Shown here piece by piece: positions 51,832 to 61,487 of a DNA stretch of 64,000 nucleotides. Within the stretch, counting starts at the first letter, position 1. Every line of letters begins with the position of its first letter. The notes under the pieces were generated by a model that saw nothing but the letters and a program-made list of their open reading frames with translations, made no database searches and was not told where the DNA came from. This stretch comes from Treponema peruense. Its GTDB lineage: Bacteria > Spirochaetota > Spirochaetia > Treponematales > Treponemataceae. The stretch is from assembly GCF_016117655.1 (NCBI RefSeq), contig NZ_CP064936.1:2294001-2358000 (forward strand). Direction: 5' to 3'. The translations under genes and the position numbers were made by a program.

Positions 51832-53430
51832 ATGATTCTTGTTATAGATAATTACGATTCTTTTACTTTTAATGTTGTTCAGGCTTTGGAATGTACAACA
51901 AAAGATGAAATTAAAGTTGTCAGAAATGATGAATATAAAATTGAAGAACTTGCTGCGCTTAAACCCGATTATCTGGTTGTTTCTCCGGGACCGGGAAATC
52001 CTTCACAGGCAGGTGTAAGCAAAGAAGCGATAAAATATTTTGCAGGAAAAATTCCGGTCCTTGGAATCTGCCTTGGTCATCAGTCGATTGCAGAAGCTTT
52101 CGGTGCAAAAATTGTTCAGGCAAAATTCATAAAGCACGGAATTGTAGAAGACATTGATTTGGACGGACGCGGACTTTTTAGAAATATCGGAAAAAGTTCA
52201 AAGTTTACACGCTACCACAGTCTTGTTGTAGATGAAAGTACACTTCCCGAAGAATTCGAAATTACAGCACGCGCAAAAGACGGCGACATTATGGGAATAA
52301 GACACAAGACAATGCCAATAGAAGGAATTCAGTTTCATCCGGAATCAATTGCAAGTGAAAACTGTAAAAAACTTTTCGCAGCATTTTTGCATTACAGGCG
52401 CGACAATCTTCCTGTTGCAGAATACCTGAACCAGATTGCTTCACATAAAAACTTAAGTGAAGAGCAGGCAAAAAATTTTATGGATTTTCTTACAGAAGGA
52501 AATCTTGATGAAAGACAGACGGCGGCTATTCTTACGGCGATTGCAGTAAAAGGACCTTCTGCTTCTGAATTGTGCGGTTGTGCAAAAGTATTGTGCCAGA
52601 AAAAAACTCCGCTTCCTTTAGACGGAACAAAACTTGCAGAAATTGTAGGAACAGGCGGCGACGGTAAAGGAAGTTTTAACATCAGTTCACTTTCTGCACT
52701 GACTGCTGCAGCCTGCGGTGTACCAATGGCAAAACACGGAAACAGAGCGGTTTCAAGCAAATCTGGAGCTGCTGATTTTTACGAAGCGCTCGGATTCAAG
52801 ATTGACACAACACCTGAAAAAACTGCTGAACTTATAAACAAAACAAACTTTGGTTTTTTGATGGCACCGATTTATCATTCAGCAATGCGTTTTGCAGGAC
52901 CGGTAAGAAAAGCACTTGGAATAAAAACCATAATGAATGTTCTGGGACCTCTTTCAAATCCTGCAGGAGCAAATTATGAAGTGCTTGGCGTTTACGATAA
53001 ATCGCTTATAAGTCCTGTAGCAGATGCTGCAAAAATGCTCGGAGCAAAACGTGTTCTTGTTGTAAACAGTGAAGACGGTTATGACGAAATTTCCCCGTGT
53101 GCAAAAACACATGCCTGCATAATTGACGAAAAAAATCACAAAGTAAATTTTGTAATCGATCCGCAGAAATACGGAATTACAGACTGTGACGAAAGTGAAC
53201 TTGCAGGCGGAACCGGAAAAGACAATGCGCAGCTTGCACTTGATGTGCTGAACGGAACTGGTCGTCGTACAATAAAAGAAGCTGTTGCACTCAATACAGG
53301 AGCCGTTCTTTATATAACAGGAAAAACTTCTACAATCAAAGCTGGTTATGAAATGGCAAAAACTGCTCTTGAAGACGGAACTGTTCTTGCAAAAATCAAT
53401 GAAGTAAGGGCGGTAAGCAATGGCCTGTGA
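51832..53430 (+). CDS. trpGD: Fused anthranilate synthase component II / anthranilate phosphoribosyltransferase
   Basis: 532 residues. The first 190 are the glutamine amidotransferase: VVSPGPGNPSQAG, GICLGHQSIAEAFG (catalytic Cys), and GIQFHPES (His-x-Glu). From about 195 the TrpD phosphoribosyltransferase follows: EIVGTGGDGKGSFNISS, KHGNRAVSSKSGAADFYEAL, ALGIKTIMNVLGPLSNPA. The fusion is known from enterics. It overlaps trpCF by 11 bases. Confidence 0.97.
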   Translation: MILVIDNYDSFTFNVVQALECTTKDEIKVVRNDEYKIEELAALKPDYLVVSPGPGNPSQAGVSKEAIKYFAGKIPVLGICLGHQSIAEAFGAKIVQAKFIKHGIVEDIDLDGRGLFRNIGKSSKFTRYHSLVVDESTLPEEFEITARAKDGDIMGIRHKTMPIEGIQFHPESIASENCKKLFAAFLHYRRDNLPVAEYLNQIASHKNLSEEQAKNFMDFLTEGNLDERQTAAILTAIAVKGPSASELCGCAKVLCQKKTPLPLDGTKLAEIVGTGGDGKGSFNISSLSALTAAACGVPMAKHGNRAVSSKSGAADFYEALGFKIDTTPEKTAELINKTNFGFLMAPIYHSAMRFAGPVRKALGIKTIMNVLGPLSNPAGANYEVLGVYDKSLISPVADAAKMLGAKRVLVVNSEDGYDEISPCAKTHACIIDEKNHKVNFVIDPQKYGITDCDESELAGGTGKDNAQLALDVLNGTGRRTIKEAVALNTGAVLYITGKTSTIKAGYEMAKTALEDGTVLAKINEVRAVSNGL

Positions 53431-54862
53431 AAAAAATATTGTTGCACAGATTGTTGAACAGAGAAAAAAAGATATTGCAGAACGCGGCTATAATTTTGGT
53501 TATGAAATTCCAAAAAAAAGAGAGCGCCCTGTATTCCCTTTTATGCAGAACCGTGGTGTAATTCTTGAAGTAAAAAGAGCAAGTCCGAGCAAAGGTGATA
53601 TTGCACCACAACTCAATGCAGCAAAGACTGCACTTACTTATGCTGAATGCGGTGCGTCTGCAATTTCTGTACTGACAGAAGAAAATTATTTCAAAGGTTC
53701 TATTGCAGATTTAATCGCCGTTTGCAAAGCGGTAAACAATGTAGCTGTTCTCAGAAAAGATTTTTTGATTGACGAAGAAGAAATTCAGATTGCGTATCTT
53801 TGCGGTGCAGATGCAGTTCTTCTGATTGCAGGAATTCTTGAAAAAGAAAAACTTGAATCAATGATAAAAAAATGTGCTTCACTCGGAATAAAAGCATTCT
53901 TGGAAGTTCGTACTTTAAGCGATGCAGAAAAAATCAATTCGCTTAAAAAATATTCAGACACAATTGTATGCGGAATAAATTCTCGTAACTTAAAAACATT
54001 TGACGTAGACACACTTGTTCCTGCAATGTACAAAAGTTTACTCGGAACGAAAGTTGTTTTTGAAAGCGGACTGTTGAGTTCAAATGCATGTACAAAAGCC
54101 GGCGAAATGGGATTTACAGGAATTCTTCTGGGAGAAGGTGCAGCCCGCAATCCTGATATGGCAAAAGAATTTGTAATAAGTTTTATGAATGCACAACAGA
54201 ATGCAAACGGAATTTTCTGGACACGCGTTGCACAAAAAATTTATTCAAACAAAAAAAACAACCGTCCGCTTGTAAAACTGTGCGGGCTTACAAACTGTGA
54301 AGATGCAGTTTATGCAGCAAAAGCCGGCGCTGACTTCTGCGGATTCATTCTTTCTGAAGGATACAGCCGCAGCATAAGTTTGCAGACTGCAGAAGAATGC
54401 TGCCGCGAAGTAAAAAATATTTCTGATGCAATAACAGTTGCGGTTCTTACCGAATTAAAAAGCGAAAGGGCAAAAGCCGCAATCAATTTTGTAAAAGAAA
54501 ATAAAATTAACTGCATTCAGGTTCATGGAATAGAATATAAAGAAGCAGAAAAAAATCTTGAAGGTATTCCGCATTATTACACAGTCTGCGGCGACGGTGA
54601 AAGTCTGGCAAAAAAAACAGAAGAACTTTCTTTTTTTGGTGAACCGCGTTTTATTCAGGATTCAAAAAATCACGGATACAAAAAACCTGCCAACGGTGAA
54701 CACTGGCTTGCCGGCGGAATTACTCATGAAAATGTTCGCAGTCTTATTCAGAAATTCAATCCCGAACTGATAGATATTTCAGGCGGAACAGAAACTGTTA
54801 CAGGAAAAAAAGATTACGGTAAAATAGACAGAATTTTTGAAAAAATTTCTTATGGAGAATAA
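53420..54862 (+). CDS. trpCF: Fused indole-3-glycerol-phosphate synthase / phosphoribosylanthranilate isomerase
   Basis: 480 residues. TrpC half: ILEVKRASPSKGDIAPQL, VLTEENYFKGS, LRKDFLIDEEEIQIAY, GINSRNLKTFDVD, ESGL. TrpF half from about 275: VKLCGLTNCEDAVYAAKAGA, CGFILSEGYSRSIS, CIQVHG and WLAGGITHENV. The C-F fusion parallels that of E. coli. trpB begins 5 bases behind it. Confidence 0.96.
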   Translation: MACEKNIVAQIVEQRKKDIAERGYNFGYEIPKKRERPVFPFMQNRGVILEVKRASPSKGDIAPQLNAAKTALTYAECGASAISVLTEENYFKGSIADLIAVCKAVNNVAVLRKDFLIDEEEIQIAYLCGADAVLLIAGILEKEKLESMIKKCASLGIKAFLEVRTLSDAEKINSLKKYSDTIVCGINSRNLKTFDVDTLVPAMYKSLLGTKVVFESGLLSSNACTKAGEMGFTGILLGEGAARNPDMAKEFVISFMNAQQNANGIFWTRVAQKIYSNKKNNRPLVKLCGLTNCEDAVYAAKAGADFCGFILSEGYSRSISLQTAEECCREVKNISDAITVAVLTELKSERAKAAINFVKENKINCIQVHGIEYKEAEKNLEGIPHYYTVCGDGESLAKKTEELSFFGEPRFIQDSKNHGYKKPANGEHWLAGGITHENVRSLIQKFNPELIDISGGTETVTGKKDYGKIDRIFEKISYGE

Positions 54863-54867
54863 ATAAA

Positions 54868-56139
54868 ATGAAAGAATCAACAGACGGATTTTTTAATGAA
54901 TATGGCGGAAAATATGTTGCAGAAGTTTTGAGACGGCCTCTTGATGAACTTCAATCTGCATTCAAACATTACATGCAGGACAAAGAATTTCTTGATGAAC
55001 TCAACACAATCCGCCGCGATTACATCGGAAGGGAAACGCCGCTTTATTTTGCTCCAACAGCAACAAAACTTTTGGGCGGTGCGCAGATTTACATAAAGCT
55101 CGAAGGACTTGCAAATACAGGCGCACACAAAATAAACAACGCAATCGGTCAGTGTCTTCTTGCAAAAAAAATGGGAAAGACACGCATAATTGCAGAAACA
55201 GGTGCCGGACAGCACGGAGTTGCAACTGCAGCAGCCTGCGCAAAACTGGGACTTGAATGTATAGTTTACATGGGCGAAGTTGATGTAAGACGCCAGCAGC
55301 CGAATGTTGCCGCAATGGAACTTTACGGTGCAAAAGTACGCGCGGTAACTTCCGGCAGCAGAACATTAAAAGATGCAGTAAACGAAGCAATGCGTGACTG
55401 GGCTGCAAATTTTGAAAACACACATTATGTTTTGGGAAGCGCACTCGGTCCCGCTCCGTTCCCTGACATTGTGCGCGAGTTCCAGTCCGTAATCGGTTAC
55501 GAAGTAAAAGAACAGTGTGAACAGCGCGGAATAAAAATTGGTGCAATGGTAGCATGTGTCGGCGGCGGATCAAATTCAATAGGATTTTTCAGCCCGTTCA
55601 TTAACAAAAAAGAACCACGCCTTATCGGGGCAGAAGCAGGCGGAATAGGACCGAATGTCGGTGAAAACGCCAGCCGCATGACAGGAAACGCAGCCCGCGA
55701 CGGAATTCTTCAGGGATACAAAAGCCGCTTTCTTTTGGACGACGACGGACAGGCTTTACCAACGCGCTCAATCAGTGCAGGACTTGACTATTGCGGAATA
55801 GGACCACAACTTGCTGCTTTGGGAAAATCTGGCCGCGTGGAATTCTGTGCAATAAAAGATGATGAAGCGCTGGATGCCGTAAGCTTCTTTGCAAAAAACG
55901 AAGGAATTTTATTTGCACTTGAAAGTGCACACGCAGGAGCCGCCGCAATGAAAATTGCAAAAGAAATGCCAGCTGACCAGGCTGTTATAATCAACATGAG
56001 CGGACGCGGAGACAAAGATGTATTTATCACAAGTCCTGTATTCCGCCGTGAAGAATGGATTAATTTCCTTCATGCAGAAATTGAACGGCTTGAAGAAAAC
56101 AAAGACATTCACAACGCAAAAATCATGCAGACAAAATAG
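54868..56139 (+). CDS. trpB: Tryptophan synthase beta chain
   Basis: 423 residues. PLP lysine in NTGAHKINNAIG, then AETGAGQHGVATA, VGGGSNSIG (phosphate loop) and GLDYCGIGPQ. Condenses indole with serine. Length is slightly above the usual 395-400. Followed after 9 bases by trpA. Confidence 0.97.
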   Translation: MKESTDGFFNEYGGKYVAEVLRRPLDELQSAFKHYMQDKEFLDELNTIRRDYIGRETPLYFAPTATKLLGGAQIYIKLEGLANTGAHKINNAIGQCLLAKKMGKTRIIAETGAGQHGVATAAACAKLGLECIVYMGEVDVRRQQPNVAAMELYGAKVRAVTSGSRTLKDAVNEAMRDWAANFENTHYVLGSALGPAPFPDIVREFQSVIGYEVKEQCEQRGIKIGAMVACVGGGSNSIGFFSPFINKKEPRLIGAEAGGIGPNVGENASRMTGNAARDGILQGYKSRFLLDDDGQALPTRSISAGLDYCGIGPQLAALGKSGRVEFCAIKDDEALDAVSFFAKNEGILFALESAHAGAAAMKIAKEMPADQAVIINMSGRGDKDVFITSPVFRREEWINFLHAEIERLEENKDIHNAKIMQTK

Positions 56140-56148
56140 AGGAATAAA

Positions 56149-56901
56149 ATGAATAAAATAAAATTGATGAGCCATCTTGTGGCAGGTTATCCGACAGACG
56201 AAATTGCATTTGAAGCGGCAAAAGCTCTTGTAAAAGGCGGTGCAGACATTCTTGAAATTCAGCTTCCGTTCAGTGACCCAAGTGCTGACGGTCCTGCAAT
56301 CCAGACTGCATGTACAGAAGTTTTAAAACGCGGTTATAAAACTCATGACGGACTAGAATTTATTTCAAAGCTGCACAAAGAGTTTCCGGATACAACAATT
56401 TATTTAATGAGTTACGGTTCTTTAATTTACACACCCGGAATCGAAAACTTCTGTAAAAAAGCAGCAGCAGCCGGAGTAAAAGGAATGATTATTCCAGACC
56501 TTCCGTTTGACTGCGATGAAGGACTTACAAAAGCCTGTGAAGAAAACGGAATGGAAAATATTCCGGTTGCGGCACCAAGTATGAGTGACAGTCGTCTTGA
56601 AAAACTTGCCAACTTTGGATTTAAACACATCTATGCCGCCCTTCGTGCAGGAATTACAGGAACAGAAACAACAATAGATTCTGCCACAATTGAATTCCTT
56701 AAAAAAGTTTCAGCCGGTTCAGCAAAGATTTACGGCGGTTTCGGAATCTCAAGCGGAACACAGGCAAAAGTAGTTGCTCCATATGTAGAAGCAATCGTTG
56801 CAGGAAGTGTATTCGTACGCATTATTACCGCAAACAAAAATTCTCCAAAAGAACTTGCACAAAAAGTTCAGGAAAAAGCAGAAGAACTAACGCAGACTTG
56901 A
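56149..56901 (+). CDS. trpA: Tryptophan synthase alpha chain
   Basis: 250 residues. Catalytic Glu and Asp in DILEIQLPFSDPSADGP and the second acidic site GMIIPDLPFDCDE; phosphate loop YGGFGIS. Splits indole-glycerol phosphate. Last gene of the trp operon. Confidence 0.96.
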   Translation: MNKIKLMSHLVAGYPTDEIAFEAAKALVKGGADILEIQLPFSDPSADGPAIQTACTEVLKRGYKTHDGLEFISKLHKEFPDTTIYLMSYGSLIYTPGIENFCKKAAAAGVKGMIIPDLPFDCDEGLTKACEENGMENIPVAAPSMSDSRLEKLANFGFKHIYAALRAGITGTETTIDSATIEFLKKVSAGSAKIYGGFGISSGTQAKVVAPYVEAIVAGSVFVRIITANKNSPKELAQKVQEKAEELTQT

Positions 56902-56936
56902 GTTTGAATATTGAATGCGCTATTCCTCGCGTAAAT

Positions 56937-56992
56937 AAAAAAAGCCGCCGACCAACCAAAGAAGAATTTTCTTCAATTAATTGAACAGCGGC
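56937..56992 (-). terminator. Terminator of oleate hydratase
   Basis: Minus-strand stem GCCGC / GCGGC (56944-56992) with an inner GAAGAA/TTCTTC hairpin, followed by seven T. It may also end the trp message. Confidence 0.65.
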
Positions 56993-57005
56993 CATATGCA
57001 GTCTG

Positions 57006-58781
57006 TTAAATTACCTGATGTTTTTTCAGAAGTTTTGAAACTTCTGTATTATCAATCTTTTTAAGAACAGAATTCAACACTATCTTTTCTATAAAGCCAA
57101 GTTTCATGTCGGTAATTTTCTTTCCGTCTCTCAGAGCAACTGTTGCATCGAGTAAATCGCGGATGTCGTAAACGCTTCCCCAGACTTCTGGAACTCCGCG
57201 GTCAATATTCAACAGAGTATAAACGGCTTCCATTGCGGTACGGATTGAATATTCAGTTGTGAAAACAGTGTCGCGTGGTGTTTCTGCAAAGTTTCCGATA
57301 AATGCAAAATTTACTGAACCTTCAGGAACGACATTCGGGCGGTCACCTTCTTCACGCGGCTGGAAATAAGCACTTGCAAACGGCATCATTACAGGAACGG
57401 TGTTTGCGCTGTTTTTTGCAAGTTCTTCAATCTGGTCTTCAGGAACACCAAGATGATAAAGCCACTCTTCGCAGATTTCCATTCCTGTACAGTCACGCAT
57501 AGCCTTTTTTATAAAGTCGCCCGGTTTGTCAGAGAACATTCCGTAAAGCCATACGAGAACCTGTCCTTTAGGCTGGTTACGGAACTGCGGCTGACGGTTA
57601 ATCGTCCAGCTTAAAAGCCATGATGAATCTTCTACAGTTACGATTCCGCCGGTAACAACTTTTCCTGAAAGCGGGTCGCGTTTACAGATTTTTTTAATAT
57701 AAGGAAGAATTTTTTCATCCAAAGTATTTACTGTGGCACTTACCCAGTTACTGTCTTCTGTGTCCATACAGAATTTGTCAGGACGGCCGAATGATGGATC
57801 CTGCGCGGCAATTTTTCTCCAAAGACTGAATGTTCCGCCTTCGTGAATTTCCTTGTCAATTCCTGTAGCTTTTGTCTGGCTTCCGTAAGTCGAGTTTTCA
57901 ACATTACTTCCGTTTGTATAGAAGACCAGGTCATCTTCGGTCAAATCGATATTTTCAGTTTTTCCACCGCATTCAACAACAATTGTTTTTGCAAGTTTTT
58001 TGGATTTCTGAATATCAAAAAGAACATTCATTACTTTTGTATTGTAGTGAAATTGAACTCCGTGTTCTTCAAGATATTTAATCATGGGGAGAACCATTGA
58101 TTCATACTGATTGTATTTTGTAAATCTTAATGCAGTAAAATCAGGAAGGCCTCCGATGTGATGAATATAACGCTGCATGTAGCGCTTCATTTCGAGTGCA
58201 CTCTGGTCATCTTTGAAAGCAAACATTGTGCGCCAGTACATCCAGAAATTTGTTTTGAAAACTTCGTCGTCAAAGATTTCTGTCATTTTAACATTTGCAA
58301 GCTGTTCATCTGGAGTCATGAAAAGTTTCATGATTTCCATTGCGCCTTTGTCTGAAAGACCGAATTTATTCTGAGTTCCAGCATCCTGTCCGCGGTTTAT
58401 TGTTGCACGGCAAAGTGAATAGTTGGGGTCTTTTTTGTTGAGCCAGTAATATTCATCAAGAATACTTACGCCTTCAGTTTCAATAGAAGGAATTGAGCGG
58501 AACAAATCCCACATGCATTCAAAGTGATTGTCCATTTCACGGCCACCGCGCATTACGTAGCCGACATTTGTCATCTGATCCCCGTCCAGAGCTCCGCCTG
58601 CGTGATCGGCTGATTCAAGAATGTGAATGTTTTTTCCTGCCATCTGGCCGTCGCGTACAAGAAAACATGCAGCAGACAAAGAAGCAAGACCGCTACCGAT
58701 TAAATAAGCTGATTTGCAGTCAACATTTTGCGGTTTTTGTGGTCGTGCAAATGCTTCATAATTTCCGTTTGAATAATACAT
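57006..58781 (-). CDS. Oleate hydratase
   Basis: 591 residues starting MYYSNGNYEAFARP behind ACGGAGGTATTTTT. FAD site AYLIGSGLASLSAACFLVRD near the N-terminus, then ESADHAGGALDG, GYVMRGGREMDNHFECMWDL and FNFIGNFAETPRDTVFT-type ending. Adds water to the double bond of unsaturated fatty acids, giving 10-hydroxy fatty acids, a detoxification reaction in gut bacteria. A TetR regulator lies directly upstream. Such genes are mostly from Firmicutes and Bacteroidetes; transfer is possible. Confidence 0.95.
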   Translation of the reverse strand: MYYSNGNYEAFARPQKPQNVDCKSAYLIGSGLASLSAACFLVRDGQMAGKNIHILESADHAGGALDGDQMTNVGYVMRGGREMDNHFECMWDLFRSIPSIETEGVSILDEYYWLNKKDPNYSLCRATINRGQDAGTQNKFGLSDKGAMEIMKLFMTPDEQLANVKMTEIFDDEVFKTNFWMYWRTMFAFKDDQSALEMKRYMQRYIHHIGGLPDFTALRFTKYNQYESMVLPMIKYLEEHGVQFHYNTKVMNVLFDIQKSKKLAKTIVVECGGKTENIDLTEDDLVFYTNGSNVENSTYGSQTKATGIDKEIHEGGTFSLWRKIAAQDPSFGRPDKFCMDTEDSNWVSATVNTLDEKILPYIKKICKRDPLSGKVVTGGIVTVEDSSWLLSWTINRQPQFRNQPKGQVLVWLYGMFSDKPGDFIKKAMRDCTGMEICEEWLYHLGVPEDQIEELAKNSANTVPVMMPFASAYFQPREEGDRPNVVPEGSVNFAFIGNFAETPRDTVFTTEYSIRTAMEAVYTLLNIDRGVPEVWGSVYDIRDLLDATVALRDGKKITDMKLGFIEKIVLNSVLKKIDNTEVSKLLKKHQVI

Positions 58782-58948
58782 AAAAATACCTCCGTTAAAT
58801 TCTTTTAGGCTGCCCAAAACAAAATTATTTTTGAGCTTCATTTTATGTATTCAATATAGCGCTTTTAAAATCAGAAACAATGAGCAATATTTTTGAAGTG
58901 ATAGAAATTTTATCAAATTGACTGAATTGATTAAATTTTCTGCCGGAA

Positions 58949-59515
58949 TTATTCAGTCTTTCCTGTACGGAATGCTTTAAGTGCCCGCGAAAAATTCCCA
59001 TGCATCAAAAGAGAAATGTGTTCAACAATCTGTTCGGGATCTGCTTCCATGTCACCGCGAATCCAGTCGAGCATAACTCCTACAAAAGCATATTTATAAA
59101 AATGCGCAATAAAAGATTTGTCGCTTTCACTGACTGCTTCTTTTGATGCTTCTTCATTTACAACGTCCATCAGTAAACCGTATGTTACTTTATAAAGATA
59201 CTGTTCAACCTGCTCGCGACTCACGGAACGGTACACATTCATTATAAAAGGCTTGTTTTCTTTAACGGCCTCAAAAATCTGCAGAAATCCCTGCTGCCAG
59301 GTTGTGTATGTTTTTTTCCCGTCAAGAGCTTTTCTTGCATCTTCGGCACACGACCATTCAACCAGATCAAAAATATCCCTGAAGTGGTAATAAAAAGTCA
59401 TTCTGTTTATACCGCAATCTTCTGTGATGTCGTTTATTGTAATTTTATCAAGCGGTTTCTTAAGCAAAAGATTTTTTAGAGAAGCTTCAAGCGCACGTTT
59501 TGTTACTAATGACAT
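58949..59515 (-). CDS. TetR/AcrR-family transcriptional regulator
   Basis: 188 residues. N-terminal helix-turn-helix TINDITEDCGINRMTFYYHF (about 24-43) followed by the DhaS-like ligand domain (LVEWSCAEDARKAL, FIMNVYRSVSREQVEQYLY). It probably regulates the oleate hydratase gene 168 bases downstream, perhaps in response to fatty acids. An inverted repeat TGATA-TATCA lies in that gap near 58898-58914. Confidence 0.9.
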   Translation of the reverse strand: MSLVTKRALEASLKNLLLKKPLDKITINDITEDCGINRMTFYYHFRDIFDLVEWSCAEDARKALDGKKTYTTWQQGFLQIFEAVKENKPFIMNVYRSVSREQVEQYLYKVTYGLLMDVVNEEASKEAVSESDKSFIAHFYKYAFVGVMLDWIRGDMEADPEQIVEHISLLMHGNFSRALKAFRTGKTE

Positions 59516-59588
59516 AAATACCCCAAATAAAATATACCATCAGCCGCAATTTTTTTCCATAAGGAACAATTTTTTTCATTTATGAAAT

Positions 59589-60072
59589 TTAGTTTTTCCA
59601 CGGACGTGCGTTTTCAAGCCAGTCCTGTTTTTTCCAGTATTCTTTTTCTTCGGGTGAAGCGCCCCAGTTTGCTTTCTGCATTCCGCGGTAAAGTGCAAAC
59701 ATAAGACACAGTTTTATTCCCGGCCGTGCAGTTTTGTTTTTTGAAATTTCTTTTGCAAGAAAATCTGTTTTTCTTTGAATCTGCGTTTTCTTTTTTGACG
59801 GAGTATGTTCCCAGTCAAATGCATTTACGTTTATTCCGTATGTATATATTTTTGGAATTCCCCAGTTGAACAGAACATCACTACAAATAGCCGCCGCTTT
59901 TTTTGCACCGGCACCTGCAGCCGTAGAAATTGCCACAGCAAAAATGATTCAAATCGCGCGGAAGAAAAAATTCCTTTACATCCTTTTGCCCGCTGATTTT
60001 ATTTACAAGCATGTTTCCTATATTCCACGTATTGCCTTTATGATTCTGCCCGTTAATTACAGTAATATTCAT
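59589..60072 (-). pseudogene. Flavodoxin-like NAD(P)H-dependent oxidoreductase, decayed
   Basis: Two frames share one original gene. From 60072 the N-terminus reads MNITVINGQNHKGNTWNIG (FMN phosphate loop) to LPRDLNHFC; the end in another frame from about 59938 reads AISTAAGAGAKKAA, PKIYTYGINVNAFDWE and RGMQKANWG. Some 55-60 middle codons with the usual Cys-rich loop and FMN-contacting TPTY segment are missing and the frame shifts at the junction near 59940. Confidence 0.85.
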
Positions 60073-60143
60073 GAAATAATTTTAAGCCGTTTGTGTTCTT
60101 TTTTCAAGAAACCTTTCACCAGGCTGCCAAAAACAATTGAGTA

Positions 60144-60172
60144 TAGACAGCACAATAAAAATATAGTATATT
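60144..60172 (+). promoter_or_regulatory. Promoter of the Rrf2 regulator gene
   Basis: TAGACA (60144-60149), 17 bases, TATATT (60167-60172), 20 bases before the ATG. Confidence 0.6.
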
Positions 60173-60192
60173 AATAGGAAATAGGAACAATT

Positions 60193-60630
60193 ATGAAAAT
60201 TTCCACACGCGGACGTTACGCACTTAGATTTATGATAGATCTCGCACAGCACGACAGCACAGAATACACTGCCCTCAAAGACATATCTGAACGTCAGGAA
60301 ATAAGCATAAAATACCTGGAACAGATTACGTCTCTTTTAAGCAAATTCGGACTTTTGCAAAGTGTAAGGGGACCTCAGGGCGGCTACAAACTGGCAAAAA
60401 AACCGGCAGAATATACTGTAGGAGAAATTCTGCGCATAACAGAAGGCGATCTTTCACCTGTAGCATGTCTTGCCCAGACAGAAAATACATGTCCAAAAAG
60501 AAAAGACTGCCCCACACTTGATTTGTGGAGCGGCCTTAACAAAGTAATAAACGACTACCTTAACTCAAAGACGCTGGAAGACCTTGTTGATTCAGCCTGC
60601 GCAAAAAAAAATATTGGATATTACATCTAG
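60193..60630 (+). CDS. Rrf2-family transcriptional regulator
   Basis: 145 residues. Winged helix with KISTRGRYALRFMIDLAQH, EISIKYLEQITSLLSKFGL and RGPQGGYKLAK; three Cys follow in CLAQTENTCPKRKDC, the position of the 2Fe-2S ligands in IscR and related sensors. It likely senses Fe-S or redox status. Its stop codon overlaps that of the PAP2 gene on the other strand (shared CTAG). Confidence 0.93.
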   Translation: MKISTRGRYALRFMIDLAQHDSTEYTALKDISERQEISIKYLEQITSLLSKFGLLQSVRGPQGGYKLAKKPAEYTVGEILRITEGDLSPVACLAQTENTCPKRKDCPTLDLWSGLNKVINDYLNSKTLEDLVDSACAKKNIGYYI

Positions 60631-61487
60631 AGTTTAAGAGAAACATTAAAACCAAGCGGACTTACTGCAACAGAAACATTACCGCCGGAAGTACCGTTAA
60701 TGCTGCTGTTCTTCGCCATTTCGCGGTGAATAAATGGAATGCCTATTCCACACAGAGTACCCAGAACCGCGCCGCTCAAAACATCGGTAATAAAATGATT
60801 TCCGCTAAGAATACGAAGCACTCCCGTTCCCGCGGCAAATGCATAGGAAACTGCAGTCAGAGGAATACGCCATTGCGATGTTGGATAATAAGCCGCGAAC
60901 ACGTAAGTCAAAAAACCGGCACTCATAAAAGCATTCGTTGTGTGACCGCTTGGCCATGAAAGTTCAAAGTCAAAATTATCTATTGCACCGCTGTCAATTG
61001 TATCAAAATACATGTAAGGCCTTACCCTGTGAAAAGCATACTTAAGAAGATTTTTTGTAGAAACAGCGACAGCCCAGCTTTCTGCATACATAATAGCCAG
61101 TCCCGGAAGCTCCCCGGACTCAAGTTCGCCAAGTGCAGCGACTGTTCCAAACACGGCGGCGGGAAGAATCATTCCGGCAGCAAGAACACCTGTACCGGTA
61201 TAATCCAGAGCCCTGTTGTAAGGACGAGCGGCCCAACGGTCAAAGGCATTTACATCTGAAATATCAAACTTTTTACCGTCCCATTCAGGAAGACCGCCAT
61301 AACGCTGCACTGTATAAGAAGCCGCAGTCAGAGCAAGTCCGCCACCCAGAATAGAAGCGTCAACAGGCACAGAATATGCAAACACCGGGGACTTTGTGTC
61401 AGAAGCAAAAGCAAGTGTTCCAGTAAAAAAAGACGTCAGTGCAAACAGAACAAATTTTTTAAGAAAACAGAAAACGTCACTTGTCAA
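60627..61487 (-). CDS. PAP2-family membrane phosphatase
   Basis: 286 residues starting at TTG behind AGGAGGAAAAGG (an in-frame GTG seven codons earlier lacks this site). Signal-like N-terminus (FVLFALTSFFTGTLAFA), membrane segments, and the acid phosphatase motifs KYAFHRVRPYM, SWPSGHTTNAF and SGNHFITDVLSGAVLG. Likely dephosphorylates lipid or undecaprenyl pyrophosphates. It overlaps the methyltransferase gene by 11 bases. Confidence 0.9.
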   Translation of the reverse strand: MTSDVFCFLKKFVLFALTSFFTGTLAFASDTKSPVFAYSVPVDASILGGGLALTAASYTVQRYGGLPEWDGKKFDISDVNAFDRWAARPYNRALDYTGTGVLAAGMILPAAVFGTVAALGELESGELPGLAIMYAESWAVAVSTKNLLKYAFHRVRPYMYFDTIDSGAIDNFDFELSWPSGHTTNAFMSAGFLTYVFAAYYPTSQWRIPLTAVSYAFAAGTGVLRILSGNHFITDVLSGAVLGTLCGIGIPFIHREMAKNSSINGTSGGNVSVAVSPLGFNVSLKL

